Below are positions 47,470-58,086 of a stretch of DNA of 64,000 nucleotides, in pieces. Both the position numbers and the translations under genes were made by a program. Source of the DNA: Acidobacteriota bacterium. Lineage in GTDB: Bacteria; Acidobacteriota; Terriglobia; Bryobacterales; Bryobacteraceae. Numbering within the stretch: position 1 is the first letter of the stretch; every line of letters starts with the position of its first letter. The notes under the pieces were generated by a model. It searched no databases and was not told the origin of the DNA. It saw only the letters and a program-made list of their open reading frames with translations. The stretch lies in contig JANXSF010000071.1 of the NCBI GenBank assembly GCA_025352795.1, positions 1-64,000 on the forward strand, given 5' to 3'.

Positions 47470-48273
47470 CTACTTACCCAACCAAGCTTCGAATGCTTCC
47501 AGCATTGTCTTGCCGTTATAAACTCGATCCAGCGACTTTTCCTTGTCTTTGAACTCGAACTTCAATACCACTGGCCCTTGCACCATCCAAGGCTTGAATT
47601 CTTTTACGCGAATAGCAGCGCTGCGAGCGGCAATTTGAATAAGAATGCGCGCTTCCTCATGGGAGATGCTGAGCGCCGACGCCTTGCCCATGCCCCGCTT
47701 CACTGCCACCGTTTCCGCTTTGGGCTGTAGATCCAGAAGTTCATCGCAAGCCGCTTGGTCGCCTGAAAGCATGATCACTGGAATGTGGAAGTATCCCGCA
47801 ATAGCTGCTACTTGGCCTATTTCGCCGACAGCTTTCCCGTTCAATGAAATCCGCTCCACGTTGAAACTTTGGGAATGTGCCAACACTCCATTCTTGGCTC
47901 CAGCCATGGCGTGTTGACCAATAAAAAGAATGCCATCATACAAGCGATCCTGCATGTAATAGTTAGCAGGCGTAGGCTTACCCTGAAGCAGTTGCCCAAA
48001 GGGATGAAGGGTGTCAACCGAAAGACTGCGGCTGCCGTCATGACCATCCCACACCACAATTTGACCCGCACCTGCTTCAACCAATCCCTTAATAGCAGCG
48101 TTAGTTTCCGCAGTTAGTAACTGACGACTTTCATCGTAGCGTCGCTGACCTGGCAGCAGTTGTTCATCGGCATTGTTGACCCCACCCACGCCTTCCATAT
48201 CGGTGACAATCAGGAATTTAGGCTTCTGAGCAAAAGCCATTGTGCACACAAACACAAACAAAAGCGCCTTCAT
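47470..48273 (-). CDS. M55-family D-aminopeptidase (DppA-like)
   Basis: A 267-residue zinc peptidase of family M55 with a signal peptide (LLFVFVCTMAFA). Conserved segments are FLIVTDMEGVGGV, the histidine-rich WDGHDGSRS and VIMLSGDQAACDELLDL. M55 enzymes are self-compartmentalising D-aminopeptidases. ATG 48273 is used; its ATG overlaps the TAA of the fucosidase gene by one base, so the two are co-translated. A longer start at 48297 would run inside the fucosidase gene. Confidence 0.9.
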   Translation of the reverse strand: MKALLFVFVCTMAFAQKPKFLIVTDMEGVGGVNNADEQLLPGQRRYDESRQLLTAETNAAIKGLVEAGAGQIVVWDGHDGSRSLSVDTLHPFGQLLQGKPTPANYYMQDRLYDGILFIGQHAMAGAKNGVLAHSQSFNVERISLNGKAVGEIGQVAAIAGYFHIPVIMLSGDQAACDELLDLQPKAETVAVKRGMGKASALSISHEEARILIQIAARSAAIRVKEFKPWMVQGPVVLKFEFKDKEKSLDRVYNGKTMLEAFEAWLGK

Positions 48274-49730
48274 TATTGAATCACCTTCAGAACCCACAGC
48301 GGCTGTGTCCGCAACTCCTCGGGCAACTCTGGTAGTTCAATGTTCAAAGCCTTACCCACTGTCTTCCACTTCAAAGGTGACGATGCACCTAGCAAGGTTA
48401 CCGACTTGGCCTCAAAGCCTACATCCTTGATCTGAAACTGACGCCCCGGCCAGCGAGGCAGAATCGCATAAACATTTTTCCCCTTAGCCGTGAAAAATGC
48501 TTCAATTGCTGCCTTTTCCGCAGAAGGCTTTTGCCCCAGCTTAGTAACATCGTATGCTGTTTCATACGACTTGTTATATTCCACTTTTTGCACTTCCCCT
48601 GAACTCCACTGACGAGAGGTTTTCCAGGGTTTAGTGCCGTAAATTGCCTCGCCATTCACTTTCAGCCAGGACCCAATCTCCAGCAGACGTTCCTCCATCA
48701 CCACCGGAATTGTACCGTCGCCATTAGGCCCAATGTCCAACAGTAAGTTACCACCACGACTCACCAAATCCACCAACATAGTTACCAGTTGAGGGCCTGT
48801 ATGATAGTCCTCCACTCGTTCCGCGCGATTGTAGCCGTAGGAAAATCCCATGCCACGGCTTTCCTCCCACACATGATCCATGCCACTCATGCCGGGTGTG
48901 TACTCGGTGGTCCAGTAACCGCCATGCTTGTGTCGGCTATCCTTTCCCCAACGGTCGTTAATCACCACCTCGTTCTTCACGGCAGTTTCGTTGAACAGCC
49001 ACGCCAAAAGTTCCGGACTTTTCCATTCATCAGATGGAAGGTCCCATTCCCCGTCACTAAAAATAATGGACGGATTGTAGCGAGTTACCAGGTCTTTAAA
49101 CTGAGGCGTCATATGCTCGCGGATGTAGCGCTGCTTGTCTGCTAAATACATGGGGTTGTACCACTCATAGAGCGAATAGTAAAAACCCATCTTCAAATTC
49201 TTTTTGCGGACGGCTTCAGTAAGATCGCCCAAAATATCGCGGTTGGGGCCTGTGTCCATTGCGTTCCAAGGGCGACCCCATGTGGCTGAAGCTTCCTTGC
49301 TGGGCCACAACGCAAAGCCTTCATGATGTTTGGAAGTAAGCGCCACGTACTTTGCCCCGGACCTTGCAAATATGTCAGACCAGTGATCCGGGTCAAACAG
49401 TTGAGCACGGAATTGTGAAGCAAAGTTTTTGTATTCGTAATCGGCACCATACTGCTTTTTGTGATATTCCCAAGTGCCGCTCTGAATGGGATTCGCATTC
49501 GGCTGCTGCCCTGCAGTCATCGCGTTCCAATACCATTCCGCGTAAGCCAGCTTGCCAGGAATTACCGGAGCATAAGCGGGTACCGAATAAACTCCCCAAT
49601 GAATGAAGATTCCAAACTTAGCATCAGTAAACCATGTTGGCGTTGGACGGCTATCAATGGATTCCCAAGTAGGCTGATAAGTCTGTGCCTGCAATAAGCC
49701 GATGGTAACTAGCAATAAAAGTGTTTTCAT
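48273..49730 (-). CDS. GH29 alpha-L-fucosidase
   Basis: A 485-residue secreted fucosidase (signal peptide to about residue 15, ending LLQAQ). It shows the GH29 opening FGIFIHWGVYSVPAYAP, SKHHEGFALWPSK, and the nucleophile region NPSIIFSDGEWDLP, where the D of SDGEW is the likely nucleophile. GH29 enzymes retain configuration and remove alpha-1,3/1,4/1,6-fucose, complementing the GH95 enzyme at 40618-43119. A C-terminal beta-sandwich follows. It is coupled to the M55 peptidase gene. Confidence 0.95.
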   Translation of the reverse strand: MKTLLLLVTIGLLQAQTYQPTWESIDSRPTPTWFTDAKFGIFIHWGVYSVPAYAPVIPGKLAYAEWYWNAMTAGQQPNANPIQSGTWEYHKKQYGADYEYKNFASQFRAQLFDPDHWSDIFARSGAKYVALTSKHHEGFALWPSKEASATWGRPWNAMDTGPNRDILGDLTEAVRKKNLKMGFYYSLYEWYNPMYLADKQRYIREHMTPQFKDLVTRYNPSIIFSDGEWDLPSDEWKSPELLAWLFNETAVKNEVVINDRWGKDSRHKHGGYWTTEYTPGMSGMDHVWEESRGMGFSYGYNRAERVEDYHTGPQLVTMLVDLVSRGGNLLLDIGPNGDGTIPVVMEERLLEIGSWLKVNGEAIYGTKPWKTSRQWSSGEVQKVEYNKSYETAYDVTKLGQKPSAEKAAIEAFFTAKGKNVYAILPRWPGRQFQIKDVGFEAKSVTLLGASSPLKWKTVGKALNIELPELPEELRTQPLWVLKVIQ

Positions 49731-49748
49731 AAATCTGGCATCCTTATC

Positions 49749-52325
49749 TTACAGCAGTGCATGCTTGCGGTAGAACCATCCTTTCACCATTTGTACAACC
49801 AATAAATAAGTGACCGCAAGCAAGCCAATCGCCGCAACCAGCATGAACGGCAATGGGACAAACCCAAGCAGCTTGCCCAACGGTGTGTACGGAATGACCA
49901 TCGCCAAAGTTACGATGGTAAGCACAGCGATTAACAATGACTTACTCGGTCGGCTACTGAACGGATTGCCTGCTGTTCTGATCACAAAAACAACAAGAGT
50001 TTGCGTGGCCAACGATTCAACAAACCATGCCGTGTGGAACAGTGGCGCATTGGTTGCCGCTTGGAATCCGTATAGTACGACGGCGAACGTCAGAAAATCA
50101 TAGATGGAACTAATCGGTCCAATGATCATCATGAACTGACGGATAAAACTGATTTGCCAGCGCTTCGGTTTATGCAGCAGTGCGTCATCCACATTGTCTG
50201 TAGGAATGCTAATTTGCGAAATGTCGTACAGAAAATTATTCAACAGAATTTGCGTGGGCAGCATCGGTAAGAAGGGTAGGAACAACGATGCAGCGGCCAT
50301 GCTGAACATGTTGCCGAAGTTGGAACTTGTGCCCATAATAATGTACTTCATGATGTTGGCAAAGCTGCGGCGACCCTCAACGATTCCATCGTTCAGCACA
50401 CTCAGATCTTTTTCCAACAAAATAATTTTGGCTGCATCTTTGGCAACATCCACGCCGTTCATCACAGAAATGCCCACATCGGCTGTGTGCAATGCAGGAG
50501 CGTCGTTAATGCCATCGCCAATAAATCCCACCACATGCCCGTGAGCTTTCAGCGCGATGATCACACGGTTCTTCTGTTCCGGTGAAACACGTGCGAAAAT
50601 TGCCCCATGCTCAGCCTGGTAAGCCAAGGCCGCATCATCCATCGTGTCGATCTGACTGCCAATCACTAGAAGATCCGCAGGTAAGCCCACATCGCGAGCA
50701 ACTTTTTGCGTCACATATTGGTTGTCGCCAGTCATGATCACAATGGAAACGCCGTTTTGCTTCAGCGATTCCAGCACGGCTTGCACACCTTCTTTAGGCG
50801 GGTCCAGAAAAGCAGCGAATCCGGCCAAGGTCATTCCCTTTTCCGCTTCAACTTTATAGACCCCCTGTTTAGATACCTTCAACACAGCAACGCCAAGCGC
50901 CCGATATCCTTCTGCACTTAGTTTTTGAAACGTCGCTGCGGCCTCAGCACGCCGCTGGTCATTGAACGGCTGACTAACTCCGTCAATAGTTACTGAATCG
51001 CAAATGGCAAAGACGCTTTCCGCTTCACCCTTGGTAACCAACAGACACTCTTCCGCGTGACTCACCACCACAGAAAGACGTTTGCGATGGAAGTCAAATG
51101 GGATTTCATCCAGCTTTGCGTACTCAGTAATCTTCGGACGTTCGTGCTTTAAAATGGCGTCATCCAATGGACTGCGGATTCCCGCTTGAAAGAAACTGTT
51201 CAGGTAGATCAGTCGCAGAACATTTTCATCATCTTTACCGGCTACGTCCACATGGCGGTCCAGAACAATTTCCCCTTCCGTCAGCGTACCTGTCTTATCG
51301 CTGCACAGAATTGTCATGCTGCCGAAGTCTTCAATTGCTGCCAGTTGCTTCACCAACACTTGCTTCGCAGCCATACGGCGCGCCCCTTTGGCTAACGTGA
51401 TGGTGATAATCATCGGCATCATTTCTGGCGTCATGCCGACGGCAAGTGCGACAGAAAACAGAAAAGATTCCAGAATTGGCCGATGCAGAATAATATTGAC
51501 CAGCAGAACAAACAGCACCAATAAAAGAATGACCTTGGTAATCATCAAGCCAAAGTTACGAATGCCACGGGCGAACTCAGTCTCTGGCGGTCGCTCGGTC
51601 AGGCGTCCGGCAATGGCTCCCAGCGCTGTGCGCCTTCCTGTTGCCACAATCACTGCGGTTGCAATGCCCGTCTGAACTGCTGTCCCCAGAAAAACACTGT
51701 TGCTGGCATCGCCCACTCCACGCGCGCCTGCTGCAAGATCCTGAACCAATTTCTCAACTGGTAACGATTCACCGGTAAGTGCCGATTCGCGAACTTGTAA
51801 GTCCTTAACCTCCAAAAGTCTCGCATCTGCCGGTACAAGATCCCCGGCATTTAGGTGGATCACATCTCCTTTCACCAATTGCTCAACTGGTAATTCCAGT
51901 TCGCGCCCATCGCGCAGAACTGCTGCTTTAGTTGCCACCTGTTTACGAATGGCCTCAACTGCATGGCGAGCCTGAAATTCCATGAAGAAATTCAGAACCA
52001 CACTCAGCAACACCATGGCGATGATAATGATTCCACCAACGTGGTCCCCCAGACTAATGGAAATTGCGCTGGCCACCACTAAGATAATCACCAGCGGGTT
52101 TGCAAAAAAGCGCAGAAAATCAATCACCGCCGCAAAGCGCGATTCCTTATCCATGCTGTTTGGGCCGTAAATACCTAATCTTTTGGCGGCTTCAGTGGAT
52201 GTTAGCCCAGCCGGTGTCCCTTCAATGGTGCGCAGCAGTTCCACCAGCGGGACTTCCCAAAACTTGTCCCCTGACTTCAAATCCTGCGACTTCAAATCTT
52301 CGGGCTTTAGTATGGCCATTTCCAA
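49749..52325 (-). CDS. mgtA: Magnesium-translocating P-type ATPase
   Basis: An 858-residue inner-membrane P3B-type ATPase for Mg2+ uptake. It shows the phosphorylation motif DKTGT at about residue 343 ([13 protein letters not shown]), the actuator TGES ([10 protein letters not shown]), the nucleotide-binding KGEAESVF region, hinge [10 protein letters not shown], and about ten transmembrane segments. TTG 52325 has GAGG seven bases upstream; ATG 52319 is an alternative. Both overlap the 3' end of the phosphoketolase gene, which reads out of frame here. Length and motifs are normal. No Mg2+ riboswitch is visible because the gene has no leader of its own. Confidence 0.93.
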   Translation of the reverse strand: MEMAILKPEDLKSQDLKSGDKFWEVPLVELLRTIEGTPAGLTSTEAAKRLGIYGPNSMDKESRFAAVIDFLRFFANPLVIILVVASAISISLGDHVGGIIIIAMVLLSVVLNFFMEFQARHAVEAIRKQVATKAAVLRDGRELELPVEQLVKGDVIHLNAGDLVPADARLLEVKDLQVRESALTGESLPVEKLVQDLAAGARGVGDASNSVFLGTAVQTGIATAVIVATGRRTALGAIAGRLTERPPETEFARGIRNFGLMITKVILLLVLFVLLVNIILHRPILESFLFSVALAVGMTPEMMPMIITITLAKGARRMAAKQVLVKQLAAIEDFGSMTILCSDKTGTLTEGEIVLDRHVDVAGKDDENVLRLIYLNSFFQAGIRSPLDDAILKHERPKITEYAKLDEIPFDFHRKRLSVVVSHAEECLLVTKGEAESVFAICDSVTIDGVSQPFNDQRRAEAAATFQKLSAEGYRALGVAVLKVSKQGVYKVEAEKGMTLAGFAAFLDPPKEGVQAVLESLKQNGVSIVIMTGDNQYVTQKVARDVGLPADLLVIGSQIDTMDDAALAYQAEHGAIFARVSPEQKNRVIIALKAHGHVVGFIGDGINDAPALHTADVGISVMNGVDVAKDAAKIILLEKDLSVLNDGIVEGRRSFANIMKYIIMGTSSNFGNMFSMAAASLFLPFLPMLPTQILLNNFLYDISQISIPTDNVDDALLHKPKRWQISFIRQFMMIIGPISSIYDFLTFAVVLYGFQAATNAPLFHTAWFVESLATQTLVVFVIRTAGNPFSSRPSKSLLIAVLTIVTLAMVIPYTPLGKLLGFVPLPFMLVAAIGLLAVTYLLVVQMVKGWFYRKHALL

Positions 52326-54682
52326 TCACGGACCTCTGGCATATCATCCCCATGCACTACGATGTAACGTTTGTGTTCCGCCAACTTGTCTCGCAACAAT
52401 TGCTTCACATGGCCTGCCTTATTCTGTAGACGCGGAACGCGGTCAATCATATCTCCTGCCAAATGGAAACGGTCCAGATCGTTCATCACTGTCATGTCGA
52501 ACGGGGTTGTGGTCGTACCCTCTTCCTTGTAACCGCGAACATGCATGTTGTCATGATTTGTTCGCTTGTAAGTCAATCGATGGATCAACCACGGGTAGCC
52601 ATGAAACGCAAATACAATCGGCTTGTTTGTAGTAAAGATAGAATCAAACTCACCATCGGGTAAACCGTGCGGATGCTCTGTGTGGGGCTGCAAGGTCATT
52701 AGATCCACTACATTCACAAAGCGGATTTTCATATCGGGCAGGTGCTGCCGCAGCAGGTCCACAGCGGCCAGTGCTTCCAGCGTAGGAACATCGCCTGCAC
52801 AGGCCAGCACCACATCGGGTTCACACTCCTGATCATTACTTGCCCAACCCCAAATGCCAATGCCCACTTCGCAAAGACGCACAGCCGCATCAATATCCAA
52901 CCATTGCGGCGACGGTTGCTTGCCTGCCACAATCACGTTCACATAGTGGCGGCTGCGCAGACAATGGTCCGTTACGGAAAGCAACGTGTTGGCATCGGGT
53001 GGAAGATACACCCGCACAATATCAGCCTTCTTGTTCATCACATGATCAATAAAACCGGGGTCTTGATGGCTGAATCCATTGTGATCCTGCCGCCACACGT
53101 GCGACGTCAGTAAGTAGTTAAGTGAGGCAATGGGCTGTCGCCAGGGCACCTCACGGGATACCTTCAACCACTTAGCATGCTGGTTGAACATGGAATCAAT
53201 GATGTGGATGAAAGCTTCATAGCAGGAAAGCAGGCCGTGGCGACCCGTAAGCAGATAGCCTTCCAGCCAACCTTGACAAAGATGTTCACTCAGCACTTCC
53301 ATCACCCGACCATCCTGGGCAAGATGATCATCACCAGGTGTTATGCCATCTTCCCAAACTCGATTAGTAACTTCAAACAGCGCCCCCAGACGGTTGGAAT
53401 TGGTTTCATCTGGCCCAAAAACGCGAAAGTTTTTCGCCTTCTCGTTCAGTTTCATCACATCGCGCAACAGGTAGCCCATCACACGGGTTGCTTCGGAATC
53501 AACAGAGCCGGGCTTAGGGACGGCCACCGCATATTGCCGAAAATCTGGCATGATCAGGTCTTGCAGAAGTTGGCCACCGTTGGAATGCGGGTTGGCACCC
53601 ATGCGACGATTACCGGTCGGAGCCAGTTCCGCCAACTCAGGACGTAACTTGCCATCGACGTCGAATAACTTGGCCGGTTGATAGCTGAGTAACCACTCTT
53701 CTAACAGTTTCAGATGCCCTGGGTTAGTGGCCACGTTTGTAAGTGGAACCTGATGCGAACGGAACGTGCCTTCCATTTGCAGACCATCCACAACCTTGGG
53801 TCCAGTCCAACCTTTGGGTGTGCGAAGGATGATCATCGGCCAACGTGGACGATCCTTGATTCCATCCACCCGAGCTCTCTTCTGTATTTCCTTGATCTCA
53901 GCAACTATCGTGTCCAACGTGGCCGCCATCATTGGATGCATGACGTCGGGATTGGAACCTTCCACAAAGTAGGGCTTATAACCATAACCAGTAAATAGAT
54001 GGTCTAACTCCGCGTCCGTCATGCGTGCCAGAAGGGTGGGTGCGGCGATCTTGTATCCGTTCAGATGCAGGATAGGAAGCACCACGCCATCGCGGGCGGC
54101 ATTCAGAAATTTATTGGAATGCCAACTGGCCGCCAGCGGACCTGTTTCCGCCTCACCATCGCCCACCACACAACACGCCATTAAATCAGGATTGTCAAAC
54201 ACAGCACCATATGCGTGTAACAGCGAATAACCAAGCTCACCACCTTCGTGAATGGAACCCGGCGTTTCCGGTGCCACATGGCTGGGAATGCCTCCAGGGA
54301 AACTGAACTGTTTAAACAGGCGCTGCATGCCAGCCGTGGTCTGCGGAATGTTCGGGTATAACTCGCTGTAAGTGCCTTCTAAATACGTGTTGGCTACCAA
54401 GCCGGGTCCACCATGGCCCGGGCCAGTTACATACAGCACATTCAAGTCATGTTCTTTTATAATTCTGTTGAAGTGGACATAGATAAAATTCAGCCCCGGA
54501 GTGGTTCCCCAGTGACCCAGCAATCTTGGTTTAACATGTTCCACTTTCAAGGGCTCACGCAGCAGGGGGTTATCAAGCAGATAGATCTGGCCTACCGACA
54601 AGTAATTCGCGGCATGCCAATAAGCATTCATTTTGCATAGAAGTTCTGCGGAAAGGGGTTCAGACATTTTCAATATTCTCAT
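52307..54682 (-). CDS. xfp: Phosphoketolase (xylulose-5-P/fructose-6-P)
   Basis: A thiamine-diphosphate enzyme of 791 residues, the usual length, which cleaves xylulose-5-phosphate or fructose-6-phosphate to acetyl phosphate. Motifs include [18 protein letters not shown], the TPP-binding [20 protein letters not shown] and a long C-terminal domain ending [15 protein letters not shown] 54667 ([10 protein letters not shown]) is a good alternative to 54682. It overlaps the mgtA-type gene by 19 bases, so the pair is translated together. This gives an acetyl-phosphate branch from pentoses and hexoses without an acetate kinase gene nearby. Confidence 0.95.
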   Translation of the reverse strand: MRILKMSEPLSAELLCKMNAYWHAANYLSVGQIYLLDNPLLREPLKVEHVKPRLLGHWGTTPGLNFIYVHFNRIIKEHDLNVLYVTGPGHGGPGLVANTYLEGTYSELYPNIPQTTAGMQRLFKQFSFPGGIPSHVAPETPGSIHEGGELGYSLLHAYGAVFDNPDLMACCVVGDGEAETGPLAASWHSNKFLNAARDGVVLPILHLNGYKIAAPTLLARMTDAELDHLFTGYGYKPYFVEGSNPDVMHPMMAATLDTIVAEIKEIQKRARVDGIKDRPRWPMIILRTPKGWTGPKVVDGLQMEGTFRSHQVPLTNVATNPGHLKLLEEWLLSYQPAKLFDVDGKLRPELAELAPTGNRRMGANPHSNGGQLLQDLIMPDFRQYAVAVPKPGSVDSEATRVMGYLLRDVMKLNEKAKNFRVFGPDETNSNRLGALFEVTNRVWEDGITPGDDHLAQDGRVMEVLSEHLCQGWLEGYLLTGRHGLLSCYEAFIHIIDSMFNQHAKWLKVSREVPWRQPIASLNYLLTSHVWRQDHNGFSHQDPGFIDHVMNKKADIVRVYLPPDANTLLSVTDHCLRSRHYVNVIVAGKQPSPQWLDIDAAVRLCEVGIGIWGWASNDQECEPDVVLACAGDVPTLEALAAVDLLRQHLPDMKIRFVNVVDLMTLQPHTEHPHGLPDGEFDSIFTTNKPIVFAFHGYPWLIHRLTYKRTNHDNMHVRGYKEEGTTTTPFDMTVMNDLDRFHLAGDMIDRVPRLQNKAGHVKQLLRDKLAEHKRYIVVHGDDMPEVRDWKWPY

Positions 54683-54781
54683 AGAAGATCTGGATTACAC
54701 CTTGAGTATAGAGTTCTTTGCCTTTGGATAACTTAGCCTGGAATCCTGTCAATTCAGTTTCCACAGCGATACACTACAGGC

Positions 54782-55093
54782 ATGCGGTTGCGAGCTTCTC
54801 AAGACAGGCTGAAAGTGGAACATAGCATCATCGACGGGCTGCGTCGTGTGCTGGAAAAGCTGCTCGATCAGAACATTGAAATTCGATCCATCGTACCCGG
54901 CCGCATCAGCATGGTGCGCGATGCCAAAGGTCCAATGGTGAAAGTTCGTGTCACAGTGCCAGTTACCAATGGCTGGAAAGCAATTGCTCTGGCTGCTGGC
55001 GCGCGGCAGGAACTCTTCATCAGTACAGAATTCAAAAAAGCTGAATTGGAACAGGCCTTCGCCAATGCCGGTGCTCTTCCTGCGGGGAGTTGA
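54782..55093 (+). CDS. DUF2103-like protein
   Basis: A 103-residue protein: VEHSIIDGLRRVLEKLLDQ, IRSIVPGRISMVRDAKG and VPVTNGWKAIALAAGARQELFI. The HSxIxGL, PGRI and GxKAIA..QE.F pattern fits DUF2103, annotated as a predicted metal-binding family without known function. Assignment is by motif pattern only. It is divergent from the phosphoketolase gene (99-base gap) and 69 bases upstream of the TtcA-like gene. Confidence 0.7.
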   Translation: MRLRASQDRLKVEHSIIDGLRRVLEKLLDQNIEIRSIVPGRISMVRDAKGPMVKVRVTVPVTNGWKAIALAAGARQELFISTEFKKAELEQAFANAGALPAGS

Positions 55094-55162
55094 ACACTGC
55101 TTTGTCAAATGAGAAAGAACCAGTCACTACCTATAAATCACATAATCGAGCCATAATCAAAA

Positions 55163-55948
55163 GTGGACCTTGAAAAGACCCTTTTGCGTAAAGTCGGCGA
55201 AGCAATTAGCAAGTACGATATGATTCGCCCCGGTGATCGAGTGGCTGTTGGCCTTTCCGGCGGTAAAGATTCCGTCACGTTGCTGGAAGCCCTGGTGCTG
55301 TTGCAAAAGCGCGCCCCCATTGATTTCACTGTCTGCGCCTTCACCATTGAGCAGGGCAAGTTTCTCCGCCCCATCGCCCCTTTCAAGGAATACTTGGAAA
55401 AGAAGGGCGTTGAATGGGTCTACTATCATGACAATCCCAGTTTTCAGTTACTGGAAGATCAACCCGATCATGGCTGTGATATGTGCTCCCGCTACCGCCG
55501 TCGTGCTGTCTACGAAGTTGCCAGGGGCATGCGTGCCAACGTAATCGCCTTCGGTCACACTGCCGATGACTTTTGCGAATCGTTCCTGCGCAACGCGCTG
55601 TTCAATGGACGGATCAGTTCGCTGCCACCCATCACTTACTCTTCCCACAAAGATTTCCGAATTATCCGCCCACTTGTATTTGTAACTGAAGACATCACCA
55701 CGGCTTATGCCAGCCACTTGACAGCCCCAGTAATCCCTTGCGGTTGCTCACAAAAAACCGGCACCGTCAGGAGATCTCTACGGGATTACTTCACAGAAAT
55801 GGAAAAGGATCACCCGCGCATTAAAGAAAGCATGCTTTCCGCCATGGGGAATATTGAACTGCATCGCCTTCTCGATACCCGCTATCAAGATCCAGAGAAA
55901 ACCATCGCTAAACCAGTTACTGAAGAACTGTTCCCAATGCTTACCTAA
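55163..55948 (+). CDS. ttcA: TtcA-like tRNA 2-thiolation ATPase
   Basis: A 261-residue PP-loop ATPase. The P-loop SGGKDS is at 32-37. The CxxC pair C105-DM-C108 (GCDMCSRYRRRA) and C193-G-C195 (PCGCSQ) match the Fe-S cluster ligands of TtcA/TtuA-type enzymes that thiolate tRNA. The segment FGHTADDFCESFLRN is the conserved ATP-pyrophosphatase helix. Start is GTG 55163. TtcA makes 2-thiocytidine at position 32; a TtuA-like target cannot be excluded. Confidence 0.85.
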   Translation: MDLEKTLLRKVGEAISKYDMIRPGDRVAVGLSGGKDSVTLLEALVLLQKRAPIDFTVCAFTIEQGKFLRPIAPFKEYLEKKGVEWVYYHDNPSFQLLEDQPDHGCDMCSRYRRRAVYEVARGMRANVIAFGHTADDFCESFLRNALFNGRISSLPPITYSSHKDFRIIRPLVFVTEDITTAYASHLTAPVIPCGCSQKTGTVRRSLRDYFTEMEKDHPRIKESMLSAMGNIELHRLLDTRYQDPEKTIAKPVTEELFPMLT

Positions 55949-55964
55949 ACAATAGACAAAGTTC

Positions 55965-56780
55965 TCAAAGGGAAACAGTCACTCGCAAGAAGGTCGCAGG
56001 GATTGAAGTGCCTCCGTCAATGCCTTTGTTCTGTGAATTCGCCAGTTCCAAAAGTTGGGCGTGAAGATCCTCAACTTTTCCGCTATTTTGAGCGGCTTCG
56101 AAAGCGTTCATGGTTGGGCCATAGAATCGTCGAAATGATTCCACCACGTCTGCGGGGCTCTTGTTTGGCGACCTGAAATGGAACGTGTCCTTCTCCATGG
56201 AGATGTTCTCTTTGGGCACGCCTGCTTGACCAAAACGTTCAATGATGTTGGCATCCACGCCCCAAGTCATTGGGCTGACGAAGCCTTCTGGAGGTGGTGG
56301 CGTAAAGGACGAACTGATCTTCAGCAACTGCGATACGAATGAAGTTGGATCGTTCGGAATCCAGTTGCCCATCACAATTCTGCCACCCGGTTTGGTAACC
56401 CGCACCATCTCCTTGGCCACATCGAAAGGCTTGGGCGCAAACATCGCACCAAAAACAGAGAGGCTCAAATCAAACGTATGGTCGCTGACTCCCTGCAAGT
56501 TGCAAGCATCGCCCTCTTGGAACTTTAGTCGATTGAGACCAGCTTGGGCGGCGCGCTTGTTCCCCGCATCAACCAGATTTCTGGCGATGTCGATCCCTAC
56601 AACTTCAGCCCCCAATAGCGCTAGCGGAACTGCCGTAGTGCCATCTCCGCAGCCCAGATCCATCACCAGCAGCGGTGTAGTTATCCCCAGCGAAATAACG
56701 AATGCTTCTCCAGATTCCCGCATGAAGCTGGCAATCTCAGTAAAGTCACCCTTCTCCCACAAAGCTTTGTTCGGATTCAT
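55965..56780 (-). CDS. Class I SAM-dependent methyltransferase
   Basis: A 271-residue Rossmann-fold methyltransferase. Motif I is VMDLGCGDGTTAVPLALLGA, followed by EVVGIDIARNLV, the GDACNL region, and a motif after strand 4 (VSDHTFDLSLSVFGAMFAP). RVTKPGGRIVMGNW resembles UbiE/MenG-type and small-molecule methyltransferases. The substrate is not evident. It converges with the TtcA-like gene and lies upstream of the octaheme cytochrome gene by 31 bases on the minus strand, though reading order puts the cytochrome gene first. Confidence 0.88.
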   Translation of the reverse strand: MNPNKALWEKGDFTEIASFMRESGEAFVISLGITTPLLVMDLGCGDGTTAVPLALLGAEVVGIDIARNLVDAGNKRAAQAGLNRLKFQEGDACNLQGVSDHTFDLSLSVFGAMFAPKPFDVAKEMVRVTKPGGRIVMGNWIPNDPTSFVSQLLKISSSFTPPPPEGFVSPMTWGVDANIIERFGQAGVPKENISMEKDTFHFRSPNKSPADVVESFRRFYGPTMNAFEAAQNSGKVEDLHAQLLELANSQNKGIDGGTSIPATFLRVTVSL

Positions 56781-56811
56781 AAAAGGTCTCCTATTTTAAC
56801 GTGCGAGTCAC

Positions 56812-58017
56812 TCAGTGAGTATTCGCTGCAACGCGCCAAGGCGATACCCCTGGCCACTTCTTCAATTCCTTGCCCGCCCACTCGTTTGACTTATCCTTGT
56901 GGCAAATCACACAGGCGTTGGGGATCTTATACTTCTCTGAATCAGACGGCGCAATAAACTTGAACGTATGGCTGCGGACATTGTTGCCCTCAATGGTCTG
57001 CGCAATTTGAGGCATATGGCACGCCGCGCATTCACTACCAGTGCTTCCTTCTTTATGTTGCGTGTGTGCCGTCAAAGTGCCGCGCGGGCCGTTCGGCGAA
57101 TCCACACCATGACATTGCAGGCACATGGAATTGCCTGGCTTAATCAAATCAGCGGAATTCGGCGTACCATGCACGTCGTGACAGCTAAAACATTTCACGC
57201 CTCTTGTGTGCATTGTTGCCTGAACATAATCGTTGCCTTGCATTCGATTCTTATGGGCTGAACCTTCAGGAAAATGGGTGAAAGTAGTTTCGCCCAACTT
57301 GTGCTCTTCCAACTCCCAATAGTCCGCCAACTTCGCCCCAGGTTGGTAGCCCACAGGCCAATCGTAATACCGGCCATTCACCGGATTCACTAGCGGACGC
57401 CCTTGCGAATGGCATTGAATGCAGACATCGTTGGCCCTCACAAAGTCCAACCGACCAGGATGCACAATCGTCGCCTTCGAAGGTGCTGCGGCATGTGCGC
57501 TGCCTGCTCCATGACATTTTTCGCAGCCTACATTCCATTCGCTTACAGAATTATCGGCAGTGTTGAAATTCGTCGAATGGCAACCATCACAAGTGGGTCC
57601 GGTGGGACGTTGCATCTGATCCGCTGGATAATGCTTCGTCCACCAATCCGTGCCGTCACGCACATAATAGCGACGCCACAAGCCAGCTTTGATGTCCCAC
57701 TGTGCCGGGAAGACAAAATAATCGTTGCCCACTTTCGTGAAGTAACGTTGTTTCCATTTGCTGCCATAAGTGAAGGAAATGTCTTCCTTCTTGAAGGTCA
57801 CCAGCGCGTTAGGTTTTGAAAAATCGCCCAGAATTGCTGCGGGCCTGACTTTTGGATCCTGTACCACATTGGCCATCAAGGTCTTCTTCCAACGGGAATA
57901 GATTTCCATATGGCAGGTGCCGCACTTGGCCGATCCAGCAAATGCCGCTTTTGGAATTGCCTGGCCCAAGCTGAGCATCTGCGAAAGCACAAATAGCACG
58001 ATCATGTATTTTTTCAT
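56812..58017 (-). CDS. Octaheme c-type cytochrome
   Basis: A 401-residue secreted multiheme cytochrome. ATG 58017 gives a signal peptide (MKKYMIVLFVLSQMLSLGQA); the longer frame from 58107 has no ribosome binding site. Eight CxxCH motifs are visible: CGTCH, CDGCH, CEKCH, CIQCH, CFSCH, CLQCH, CAACH and CVICH. Spacing and extra histidines fit the cytochrome c-554/NrfA-like and multiheme-cytochrome families. No CxxCK site is seen, so it is probably not a classic NrfA nitrite reductase. It likely transfers electrons in the periplasm. The partner is not evident. Confidence 0.92.
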   Translation of the reverse strand: MKKYMIVLFVLSQMLSLGQAIPKAAFAGSAKCGTCHMEIYSRWKKTLMANVVQDPKVRPAAILGDFSKPNALVTFKKEDISFTYGSKWKQRYFTKVGNDYFVFPAQWDIKAGLWRRYYVRDGTDWWTKHYPADQMQRPTGPTCDGCHSTNFNTADNSVSEWNVGCEKCHGAGSAHAAAPSKATIVHPGRLDFVRANDVCIQCHSQGRPLVNPVNGRYYDWPVGYQPGAKLADYWELEEHKLGETTFTHFPEGSAHKNRMQGNDYVQATMHTRGVKCFSCHDVHGTPNSADLIKPGNSMCLQCHGVDSPNGPRGTLTAHTQHKEGSTGSECAACHMPQIAQTIEGNNVRSHTFKFIAPSDSEKYKIPNACVICHKDKSNEWAGKELKKWPGVSPWRVAANTH

Positions 58018-58086
58018 GGGATTTTCAGATTTCCAACCTGTGTTCAATGATACCCTGCATAGGATAGACTTCAGCGTTCCACTTGC

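Noticed and set aside
54683-54781. Possible Mg2+ riboswitch or divergent promoter before phosphoketolase
   Set aside because: TTGACA and TATACT-like boxes occur but not with acceptable spacing, and no leader long enough for an M-box is present.
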